Assembly (NCBI GenBank): GCA_007127175.1
Contig: SKZX01000087.1
Span: 1-15,373 of the forward strand
Direction: 5' to 3'
Source of the DNA: Desulfobacterales bacterium
Lineage (GTDB): Bacteria > Desulfobacterota > Desulfobacteria > Desulfobacterales > Desulfosalsimonadaceae
Length of the DNA: 15,373 nucleotides
Each line of letters begins with the position of its first letter. Positions within the stretch are counted from its first letter, which is position 1. Positions 6,471-12,562 of the stretch are shown here, in pieces. The notes beneath the pieces were generated by a model. That model did not search any database, was not told the origin of the DNA, and worked only from the letters and a program-made list of their open reading frames with translations. The translations under genes and the position numbers were made by a program.

Positions 6471-7646
6471 ATGGAGCACGCGGAAATCCTGCACCGATGC
6501 TTCCGGTGCGGCTACTGCAAACTGCCCGGCAATTACGCGGACATCAACTGCCCGGCTTACCTGGCGTATTGCTTTGAAACCTACGCCCCCGGCGGTCGGA
6601 TGTGGCTGCTCCGGGCCTGGCTGGACAATAAAATAGAAGCCGGCAGCCGGTTTGCCGAAATCATGTTCTCCTGCACCGCCTGCGGCAATTGCGTGGCGCA
6701 GTGCGCGTTCCCAGAGTTCAGGGACAGGCTGCTCCTGGCCTTCACCGCCGGCAGGGAAGCCCTCCTGGATGCAGGCACCGCCCCCCCGTCCGTGCGCGAT
6801 TGGCTTACCCGCATCCAGAACCATGGCAATGCCTACGGCAAACCCGCCAAAAAAAGCCTGGAATGGGCCGATGGTTTGGAAATAGACGTTTTTGACGGCC
6901 AGGAATACGCTTTATTTGTTGACGATACCGGTATTCATGAGCCCCGCGGCCGTGAAATCGCACGCGCCGTTGCAACGCTTTTAACAACAGCGGGGATATC
7001 CTTTGGCATTATCGGCAAACCCTGTTTTTCCGACGGCAACGACGTAAAAGCCATGGGCGAAACCGCCCTGTTCGAGTCCCTGGCGGAAAAAAACATCTCC
7101 ATTTTCAACGCCTTGAATATCGGAAAAATCATCACCCTGTCCCCCCACAGCTACAACGTCCTGAAAAATGATTACCCCGCTTTGGGCGGTCAATACCAGG
7201 TATTTCATTATACCCAGGTGCTGGCATTCGCCATGGGCCGGCTGCCGCTTTCCGCAGACCGTCCGGGGCTGACCGTCGCCTTACACGACCCCTGCTACCT
7301 GGGCCGTCATAACGCGGATTACGCCTCCGCACGGATGGTGCTGCAGGCCCTGCCCGGCGTGACGATGGTGGAAATGGACCGGAACCGGGCCGATGCCCTG
7401 TGCTGCGGCGGGGGCGGGGGCAATTTTTTCACGGACCTTCTCTCCGGCGGGGACGACACCCCGGCCCGATCCCGGGCCAGGGAAGCTGCGGCCGCCGGTG
7501 CACAAATCCTTGCCGTGGCCTGCCCCTTGTGCGCCATCATGCTGGAAGATGCCGTTAAATCAGAAAATCTGGATAAAACGATAAGCGTGCGTGAAATCTC
7601 CGAGATCGTGGAGGGACGGATGGATTTGCAGGGCAACGCCCGATAA
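6471..7646 (+). CDS. (Fe-S)-binding CCG-domain protein, HdrD/GlpC-like, last subunit of FAD-linked dehydrogenase
   Basis: Predicted electron-transfer subunit of 391 aa. The ATG is three bases after the FAD gene stop, with AAGGAT just upstream. The N-terminal ferredoxin region has C10-C13-C16-C27P and C68-C71-C74-C78, suggesting two [4Fe-4S] clusters; Ala replaces the usual Pro after C78. The second CCG site is intact: HDPCYLGRH with C275, LCCGGGGG with C311-C312, and ACPLC with C351 and C354. The first CCG site is degraded: relatives have a Cys-Pro-His-Cys-type motif where this protein has SPHSYNVLKNDYP (S224, S227). It therefore probably binds one non-cubane-type cluster at most. Same operon as the FAD subunit and the other CCG protein; likely the exit point for electrons to a membrane or soluble acceptor. 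Convergent with tRNA-Pro 19 bases on. Confidence 0.85.
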   Translation: MEHAEILHRCFRCGYCKLPGNYADINCPAYLAYCFETYAPGGRMWLLRAWLDNKIEAGSRFAEIMFSCTACGNCVAQCAFPEFRDRLLLAFTAGREALLDAGTAPPSVRDWLTRIQNHGNAYGKPAKKSLEWADGLEIDVFDGQEYALFVDDTGIHEPRGREIARAVATLLTTAGISFGIIGKPCFSDGNDVKAMGETALFESLAEKNISIFNALNIGKIITLSPHSYNVLKNDYPALGGQYQVFHYTQVLAFAMGRLPLSADRPGLTVALHDPCYLGRHNADYASARMVLQALPGVTMVEMDRNRADALCCGGGGGNFFTDLLSGGDDTPARSRAREAAAAGAQILAVACPLCAIMLEDAVKSENLDKTISVREISEIVEGRMDLQGNAR

Positions 7647-7665
7647 GTATCCGAGAAGCATGAAA

Positions 7666-7742
7666 TGGTCGGGGCGGCAGGATTTGAACCTGCGGCTTCC
7701 TGCTCCCAAAGCAGGCGCGCTGCCAGGCTGCGCTACGCCCCG
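7666..7742 (-). tRNA. tRNA-Pro (anticodon TGG)
   Basis: On the minus strand the 77 bases form a full cloverleaf: acceptor CGGGGCG/CGCCCCG, anticodon stem CTGCT with loop TTGGGAG, T-arm with GGTTCAAATCC, and encoded CCA. The anticodon TGG reads proline codons. It is convergent with the Fe-S gene that ends at 7646. Confidence 0.96.
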
Positions 7743-7760
7743 AATTTAAATTTCCGGTTT

Positions 7761-7789
7761 CTTCTACCATTGTTTATCCGGTTCATCAA
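7761..7789 (-). promoter_or_regulatory. Promoter for tRNA-Pro
   Basis: Minus strand: TTGATG (7789-7784), 17-base spacer, TAGAAG (7766-7761). The inferred start near 7754 is about 12 bases before the mature tRNA. The same TGGTAGAAG string occurs in the tRNA-Val promoter region at 15057-15065, which supports the call. Confidence 0.5.
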
Positions 7790-7801
7790 GCCCTTATGCC
7801 C

Positions 7802-8578
7802 CTATTTTTCAAAAAAATCAACAATCCCTGAAGCGATATCGCCGGCAACCGCGTTGATGTAATCGGTATTTGCAAACTTCCGGGCCGTCGGCGGGTGCGT
7901 CAGGCAACCCGTCTCGATTAGCACCGCCGGCATATTCGCCCCGGAGAGAACCGGCAGGGGAGCCCCCATAACATCCACCGCCTGTCCGGCAGCCCCCTTC
8001 TCCAGGCGTTCCCCGATTCTTTCCGCCAGGCGGGCCGATGATTGAATATGCCGCTGCTGCAGCTGATCCCAAGGGAAAGGGGCCTGCGCCCTTTTCTGAT
8101 CATAAATGGGAAAGGCTTTCGGCCGGTCATGATAAATTGTCCACACGCTCACAGCGCTGCTGTGACTGCCGCCGGCGTGAAGGCTGACAAATAGATCTGC
8201 ACCCCGGTTGTTTGCAACGGAAGTACGGTATTTAATATCAATGTGATAATCGCCCGTACGGGTGAGGTGCACCTTGAATGACGGGGGCAGTTTTCCCCCG
8301 ATGCTTCGCGCAAGGGTAAGCATGACCTGCTTTTCGACAATGCCGCCCGGACCGGTGACACCATGGTCATGGCCGCCGTGGCCGGGATCGATTACGATCA
8401 CCTTCACATCTCCGGCGAAGGCTGAGCGGTTCATCCCTGAAGAAACGGTGCCTGTCACAGCCGCCAGGAGGAAAAATACAACCAGCAAAGCCGTTTGAAG
8501 GCCATGCAGGATACGTCTGCTGCTGTCCGCCATAATATAAGATGGTTCCCTTGTTTTTCCCTTGTTTTTGCTTGACAC
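7802..8578 (-). CDS. N-acetylmuramoyl-L-alanine amidase (Amidase_3, AmiC-like)
   Basis: Zinc amidase that cuts the bond between N-acetylmuramic acid and L-alanine in peptidoglycan, outside the cytoplasmic membrane. Length is 258 aa from a GTG at 8578, or 243 aa from the ATG at 8533; neither has a good ribosome site, so the start is uncertain. A hydrophobic export segment lies at about 24-45 (LHGLQTALLVVFFLLAAVTG), with a possible cleavage site at AFAG (53-56). The Amidase_3 domain fills the rest: IDPGHGGHD with zinc ligand H67, E82 in GIVEKQ, VSLHAGG with H134, and the catalytic Glu in VLIETG (E222). All four key residues are present. There is no SPOR, LysM or AMIN domain, so it is a minimal form. 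Single-gene unit, divergent from tRNA-Leu; a candidate promoter lies at 8625-8653. Confidence 0.88.
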   Translation of the reverse strand: MSSKNKGKTREPSYIMADSSRRILHGLQTALLVVFFLLAAVTGTVSSGMNRSAFAGDVKVIVIDPGHGGHDHGVTGPGGIVEKQVMLTLARSIGGKLPPSFKVHLTRTGDYHIDIKYRTSVANNRGADLFVSLHAGGSHSSAVSVWTIYHDRPKAFPIYDQKRAQAPFPWDQLQQRHIQSSARLAERIGERLEKGAAGQAVDVMGAPLPVLSGANMPAVLIETGCLTHPPTARKFANTDYINAVAGDIASGIVDFFEK

Positions 8579-8597
8579 TCTGCCGAATTAATATTAC

Positions 8598-8614
8598 TTT
8601 AGAGCCGTTCTAAA
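8598..8614. repeat. Inverted repeat upstream of the amidase gene
   Basis: TTTAGA (8598-8603), GCCGT, TCTAAA (8609-8614): perfect six-base arms around five bases. It lies between the candidate amidase promoter and the GTG start, where a repressor operator or leader hairpin could sit. No regulator is recognised. Confidence 0.35.
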
Positions 8615-8624
8615 TTTTTTTGCT

Positions 8625-8653
8625 ATAATCTCAATATGTTGTTACTAAATCAA
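8625..8653 (-). promoter_or_regulatory. Candidate promoter of the amidase gene
   Basis: Minus strand: TTGATT (8653-8648), 17-base spacer, GATTAT (8630-8625). Each box matches consensus at four of six bases. The + strand also has TATAAT at 8624-8629 but no matching -35 box at the right distance. Confidence 0.35.
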
Positions 8654-8751
8654 CCAAAAGGCAATTATATGGCGGCAGAACCCATCTCATAATTGTCCGT
8701 AATACGGATGGCAAATTCGCACCCGGTTCATTAACAGGCTTTGGAGCCGAT

Positions 8752-8781
8752 TTGACAAGCTTTTTCAGCCGGTTTTATTTT
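8752..8781 (+). promoter_or_regulatory. Candidate promoter of tRNA-Leu
   Basis: TTGACA (8752-8757) is a perfect -35 box; TTATTT (8775-8780, spacer 17) or TATTTT (8776-8781, spacer 18) serves as -10. The inferred start is about 75 bases before the tRNA. The same TTGACAAG also occurs before lon and before tRNA-Val. Confidence 0.45.
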
Positions 8782-8863
8782 CAGCAGGTTTTCGGGCGCG
8801 CAATATTGACCATCATTTTTTTTGTTTACAGAAACAGCGATGAAAAATAAAGGATAATTCCCT

Positions 8864-8948
8864 GCGAGAGTGGCGGAACTGGTAGACGCACTGGACTTAG
8901 GATCCAGCTCTTTTAAGAGTGGGAGTTCGAGTCTCCCCTCTCGCACCA
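8864..8948 (+). tRNA. tRNA-Leu (anticodon TAG)
   Basis: 85-base class II tRNA with acceptor GCGAGAG/CTCTCGC, anticodon stem CTGGA/TCCAG with loop CTTAGGA (anticodon TAG), a long variable arm (CTCTTTTAAGAG), GAGTTCGAGTC T-arm and encoded CCA. Located 138 bases upstream of tig. A T6 run sits 11 bases after the CCA without a separate strong hairpin. Confidence 0.96.
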
Positions 8949-9086
8949 CCCGGCACCCTTTTTTCGCATCTGTTTTTAGCGTTTTTCCCTGTGAGGGGCA
9001 GGATAATAAACCCGTAAAAAGACCGTTTCAGACGGCTTTCTAAAGTTCAGGATTTAAATATACGATTAAGATACGAAAGGACCATC

Positions 9087-10436
9087 ATGCAAGTAACCGT
9101 TGAAGACGTCAGTTCCGTCAAAAAGAAAATCCATATTGAAATTCCCCGGGAAGAAGTGTCAAAGGAGCTTGATTCCGCATATAGCGACCTGAAAAAAAAG
9201 GCAAAAATTAAAGGGTACAGACCCGGCAAGGTGCCCCGGTCGGTCCTTGAAAGACTTTTCAGGAAAGACGTCCATTCCGATGTCATTCAAACCCTCGTTC
9301 AGGGGTCATTTCCAAAGGCATTAAAGGAAACGGATTTAGACGTCATTGACACGTCCGCCATCGATACGCCGGAGCTCGACCCGGAAGCCGATTTCAAATA
9401 CAATGCCACGGTGGAGCTGAAACCGACGCTTCCGGAAGTCGATTTTAAAGGGCTGGAAATCAAAAAGACCGCGTATACGGTCAGCCAGGGAGAAATCGAC
9501 GCCCAGGTTGAGATGCTCCGCAAACACCTGGCGGAATACCCCGCGATCACCGAGGGCCGCCCTGCAGAAGAGGGCGATTACATCACCATTGATTATGAAG
9601 GCTTCAAAGACGGGCAGCCCTTCCCGCCGGCCGCCGCCACCGAAAACCATGCCATCAAAATCGGTGAAAACGCCTTTACCGAGGGGTTCGATGAAGGGCT
9701 TGCGGGAATGAGACCCGGCGAGACCAGGGAGATCACCGTGACCTTTCCCGAAAACCATTCAAACGGGGATTTGGCCGGCAGGGAGATCATGTTCAGGGTT
9801 ACCCTCAAGGAGATCAAGCAGGAGGTTCTTCCCCCCGTGGACGATGAGTTCGCTAAAAAATTCGGAAAATTCGAAACACTTGCCGATCTGCACGCGGAAA
9901 TTGAAAACAACCTGCGCCAGGGGTACGACAAGCGGTCCAACCAGGAAATGCAGGAGCAGATTTTCAGCAAGCTCCTTGAAGCCGAATTCGAGGTGCCCGA
10001 CGTGCTGGTGCGCTTTGAGCTCGATGAAATCGCAAGGGACACCGAGCAGCGGTTTGCCCAGAATGGCCTTTCCATGGAGCAGCTCGGCCTGACCCGGGAA
10101 ATCCTCGACCAGCAGTACCGGCCCATCGCCGAGCAGCAGGCGCGGCGCCACCTGCTGCTCAACAAGATCATCGAGCAGGAGAGCCTGGACGTCACCGAGG
10201 AAGAACTGGATGCAGAATATGCCAAAGTTTCTGAAATGATAGGCCAACCGCTTGATTTCATCAAAAAGTTTTACAAGGAGAACCCCGGGAAACAGGACGG
10301 TTTTAAAATCGCCCTACTTGAAAAAAAAGCGGTCGATCTTATAATTAATCATGCAACGGTTGAAACGGTCGAGCCAGAAGACAATGAGCCGGCAGCAACG
10401 GACGGTGAAAAGGCCGATGAAACCGAAGCACCCTGA
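9087..10436 (+). CDS. tig: Trigger factor, ribosome-associated chaperone and peptidyl-prolyl isomerase
   Basis: Binds the ribosome exit tunnel and shields and folds nascent chains. At 449 aa it is close to the usual 430-450. The ATG follows GAAAGGA. The N-terminal ribosome-binding domain carries the signature GYRPGKVP (43-50; GFRKGKVP in E. coli). The FKBP-type isomerase domain lies at about 160-245 (EGDYITIDYEGF, IKIGENAFTEGFDEGLAGMR, FPENHSNGDLAGR). The helical SurA-like C-terminal domain follows (about 250-425), then an acidic, probably disordered tail rich in E and D. First gene of the tig-clpP-clpX cluster, with clpP 47 bases on; grouping links folding to degradation. No strong promoter is visible in the 138 bases after tRNA-Leu; GATAAT at 9003-9008 is a possible -10 without a clear -35. 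Confidence 0.97.
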   Translation: MQVTVEDVSSVKKKIHIEIPREEVSKELDSAYSDLKKKAKIKGYRPGKVPRSVLERLFRKDVHSDVIQTLVQGSFPKALKETDLDVIDTSAIDTPELDPEADFKYNATVELKPTLPEVDFKGLEIKKTAYTVSQGEIDAQVEMLRKHLAEYPAITEGRPAEEGDYITIDYEGFKDGQPFPPAAATENHAIKIGENAFTEGFDEGLAGMRPGETREITVTFPENHSNGDLAGREIMFRVTLKEIKQEVLPPVDDEFAKKFGKFETLADLHAEIENNLRQGYDKRSNQEMQEQIFSKLLEAEFEVPDVLVRFELDEIARDTEQRFAQNGLSMEQLGLTREILDQQYRPIAEQQARRHLLLNKIIEQESLDVTEEELDAEYAKVSEMIGQPLDFIKKFYKENPGKQDGFKIALLEKKAVDLIINHATVETVEPEDNEPAATDGEKADETEAP

Positions 10437-10483
10437 AAGCAAAACGGATAAACCCATAAATTAATATAAGAGGAGAAGGAAAA

Positions 10484-11101
10484 TTGCCGTTGATTCCGAT
10501 GGTCATAGAGCAAACCAGCAAAGGCGAAAGGGCCTACGACATATATTCACGGCTTCTCAAGGATCGCATTGTATTCCTTGGCACGCCCATAAACGATGAA
10601 ATCGCCAACCTTCTGATCGCCCAGTTGCTTTTTCTTGAATCCGAGGACCCGGACAAGGACATCAATTTCTACGTCAATTCCCCGGGCGGCTCCGTTACGG
10701 CGGGAATGGCGGTTTACGACACCATGCAGTACATCAAGCCGGACATTGCCACCGTCTGCATCGGCCAGGCAGCCAGCATGGGAGCGCTTCTCCTTGCGGC
10801 GGGCGCCGCGGGCAAGCGTTACTCCCTGCCCAATTCACGCATCATGATCCACCAACCCATGGGTGGGGTGCAGGGCCAGGCGTCGGACATCAAGATCCAG
10901 GCGGAAGAAATCATCCGCCTGCGCGCCCGGTTAAACGACATCCTGGCGTTTCACACGAAACAGGACATCGCCAGGGTTGAAAAGGACACGGACCGCGATT
11001 TCTTCATGAGCGGCCTGGAAGCGAAAGACTACGGCATCGTGGACCACGTGATCAACAACCGCGAGGACCTGCGGGATATACCTTCAGACAAGGAGGCCTG
11101 A
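10484..11101 (+). CDS. clpP: ATP-dependent Clp protease proteolytic subunit ClpP
   Basis: Serine peptidase forming the tetradecameric barrel that degrades substrates fed by ClpX. The start is TTG at 10484, chosen because AGGAGAAGGA ends four bases before it and the protein then begins MPLIPMVIEQTSKGERAYDI, the standard ClpP N-terminus. Length 205 aa is typical. The catalytic triad is complete: S98 in GQAASMGALL, H123 in RIMIHQP and D172 in DTDRDFFM. The oxyanion region SPGGSV is at 66-71. The hydrophobic docking surface cannot be judged from sequence alone. clpX begins two bases after the stop, and its ribosome site (AAGGAGG, 11090-11096) lies inside the end of clpP, so the two are translationally linked. 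Confidence 0.98.
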   Translation: MPLIPMVIEQTSKGERAYDIYSRLLKDRIVFLGTPINDEIANLLIAQLLFLESEDPDKDINFYVNSPGGSVTAGMAVYDTMQYIKPDIATVCIGQAASMGALLLAAGAAGKRYSLPNSRIMIHQPMGGVQGQASDIKIQAEEIIRLRARLNDILAFHTKQDIARVEKDTDRDFFMSGLEAKDYGIVDHVINNREDLRDIPSDKEA

Positions 11102-11103
11102 AT

Positions 11104-12360
11104 ATGTCATCTTACAAGGGCGGAGACGGAAACGACAATCTCTTCTGCTCGTTTTGCGGAAAAAATCAGCAGGAAGTCAAGAAGCTGATTGCCGGACCCG
11201 CCGTTTACATATGTGACGAGTGCATCCAGCTGTGCAGTGAGATTATTGAAGAAGAAAATATCAAGGACACGGATATTTCCGGGCGGATCATGGCGCCCGT
11301 TGAAATCAAGGAGCAGCTGGACGGCTACGTCATTCAGCAGGACCACGCCAAAAAGGTGCTGTCCGTGGCCGTGCACAACCACTACAAGCGCCTTGATTCG
11401 GGCATGGGCACAGGCGATGTGGAATTGCACAAAAGCAACATATGCCTGATCGGCCCCACGGGCAGCGGCAAAACGCTGCTGGCGCAGACCCTGGCCCGCT
11501 TTCTGAACGTGCCGTTCACCATCGCGGACGCCACGAGCCTGACCGAGGCGGGCTACGTGGGCGAAGATGTGGAGAACATCATCCTGGCGCTGCTCCAGAA
11601 CGCGGATTACGACGTGGAAAAGGCCCAGCGCGGCATCGTTTATATCGATGAAATAGACAAGATCGCCATGATGTCGGACAACCCTTCCATCACCCGCGAC
11701 GTATCCGGGGAAGGCGTCCAGCAGGCGCTTTTGAAAATCATCGAGGGAACCATGGCGAGCGTTCCGCCCAAGGGGGGGCGCAAGCACCCGCAGCAGGATT
11801 TTGTCAAGGTGGACACCAGCAATATCCTTTTCATATGCGGCGGGACTTTCAACGGGTTGGATAAAATCATCGAACGGCGGTTAGGCGCGCGCACCATGGG
11901 CTTCGGCGCTTCCATCGTGAGTCAGAAGGAAAGGACGACCAGCGACCTGCTGCAGATGGTGGAAACCGAGGACCTGGTCAAATTCGGCCTGATCCCTGAA
12001 TTTGTCGGCCGGCTGCCGATCATTGCAACACTGCAGAGTCTTGACGAAGCAGCGCTGATCCGGATACTGACGGAACCGAAAAATGCGCTGATCAAGCAGT
12101 TCAAAAAGCTTTTCGAATTCGAGGGCGTAAACCTGAGATTCACAGACAGCGCACTGGGGGCGATTGCCCGGGAAAGCGCAAAACGCAATTCGGGTGCACG
12201 GGGGCTTCGTGCGATCCTTGAGTCCAGCATGCTCGATATCATGTACAAGATCCCTTCCATAACCGGTGTCAAGGAATGCGTCATCGGCGAGGAAGTTATC
12301 CTCCACAAGGAGGAGCCGATCCTGCTTTATGAACAGCAGAAACCCAAGAAGCAGGCATAA
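11104..12360 (+). CDS. clpX: ATP-dependent Clp protease ATPase subunit ClpX
   Basis: Hexameric AAA+ unfoldase that recognises tagged proteins and threads them into ClpP. Length 418 aa is normal. The N-terminal zinc-binding domain has C15, C18, C37 and C40. Walker A is GPTGSGKT (117-124), Walker B IVYIDEID (178-185). Pore loop 1 is GYVGED (150-155) and the RKH loop is at 226-228. The ClpP-docking loop reads TMGFGA (264-269), so the usual IGF tripeptide is MGF here. Sensor-2 region RNSGARGLR is present near the C-terminus. Translated from a Shine-Dalgarno site within clpP. A 202-base gap separates it from lon; a weak hairpin at 12480-12508 may end the tig-clpP-clpX transcript. Confidence 0.98.
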   Translation: MSSYKGGDGNDNLFCSFCGKNQQEVKKLIAGPAVYICDECIQLCSEIIEEENIKDTDISGRIMAPVEIKEQLDGYVIQQDHAKKVLSVAVHNHYKRLDSGMGTGDVELHKSNICLIGPTGSGKTLLAQTLARFLNVPFTIADATSLTEAGYVGEDVENIILALLQNADYDVEKAQRGIVYIDEIDKIAMMSDNPSITRDVSGEGVQQALLKIIEGTMASVPPKGGRKHPQQDFVKVDTSNILFICGGTFNGLDKIIERRLGARTMGFGASIVSQKERTTSDLLQMVETEDLVKFGLIPEFVGRLPIIATLQSLDEAALIRILTEPKNALIKQFKKLFEFEGVNLRFTDSALGAIARESAKRNSGARGLRAILESSMLDIMYKIPSITGVKECVIGEEVILHKEEPILLYEQQKPKKQA

Positions 12361-12454
12361 CATCGGCAATATTGACAAGCTTCACGACCAGCCCCCCGGG
12401 TAAAAGCCGGCCGGACGCACTCGACCGCGCTTTTGCCCGCAGCCGCACCCGGGA

Positions 12455-12470
12455 TACGGCATGTGCCGTA
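12455..12470. repeat. Inverted repeat upstream of lon
   Basis: TACGGCA (12455-12461), TG, TGCCGTA (12464-12470): perfect seven-base arms with a two-base centre. It ends 44 bases before the candidate lon -35 box. Such compact dyads are typical of dimeric repressor or activator sites. It does not match CIRCE. Confidence 0.45.
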
Positions 12471-12479
12471 CCATCATTG

Positions 12480-12508
12480 AAACCGAACCAAAACAGGGCC
12501 CGGTTTTT
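12480..12508 (+). terminator. Weak candidate terminator after clpX
   Basis: AAACCG (12480-12485), 15-base loop, CGGTTT (12501-12506) running into a T5 stretch (12504-12508). The stem is short and the loop large, so termination would be partial at best. Confidence 0.25.
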
Positions 12509-12514
12509 CGACCG

Positions 12515-12542
12515 TTGAACAGCCGAGCGCCACAATTATAAC
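12515..12542 (+). promoter_or_regulatory. Candidate promoter of lon
   Basis: TTGAAC (12515-12520), 16-base spacer, TATAAC (12537-12542). The inferred start is near 12549, giving a leader of only about 15 bases before the ATG at 12563. The same bases loosely resemble a heat-shock (sigma-32) promoter: TTGAA followed by CCACAATT, but the spacing is short, so this reading is weak. Confidence 0.5.
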
Positions 12543-12562
12543 ATCTAAAAAAAGAATCCATT

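Noticed and set aside
5637..6824. 395-codon minus-strand frame opposite the FAD and Fe-S genes
   Set aside because: Shadow frame; it crosses two well-supported genes on the other strand and has no recognisable motif.
7665..7862. Plus-strand frame starting MVGAAGFEPAASC
   Set aside because: Antisense reading of tRNA-Pro; the GAAGFEPA string is a classic tRNA artefact. The minus frame 7770-7555 across the same tRNA is rejected for the same reason.
8731..8949. Minus-strand frame starting MVREGRLELPL
   Set aside because: Antisense reading of tRNA-Leu, no ribosome site, no family.
9020..9045. CCGT-TTCAG-ACGG as terminator of tRNA-Leu
   Set aside because: Only a four-base stem and no proper T-run after it.
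12372..12377. TTGACA just after the clpX stop as a lon -35 box
   Set aside because: No acceptable -10 box at 16-19 bases; the following sequence is GC-rich.
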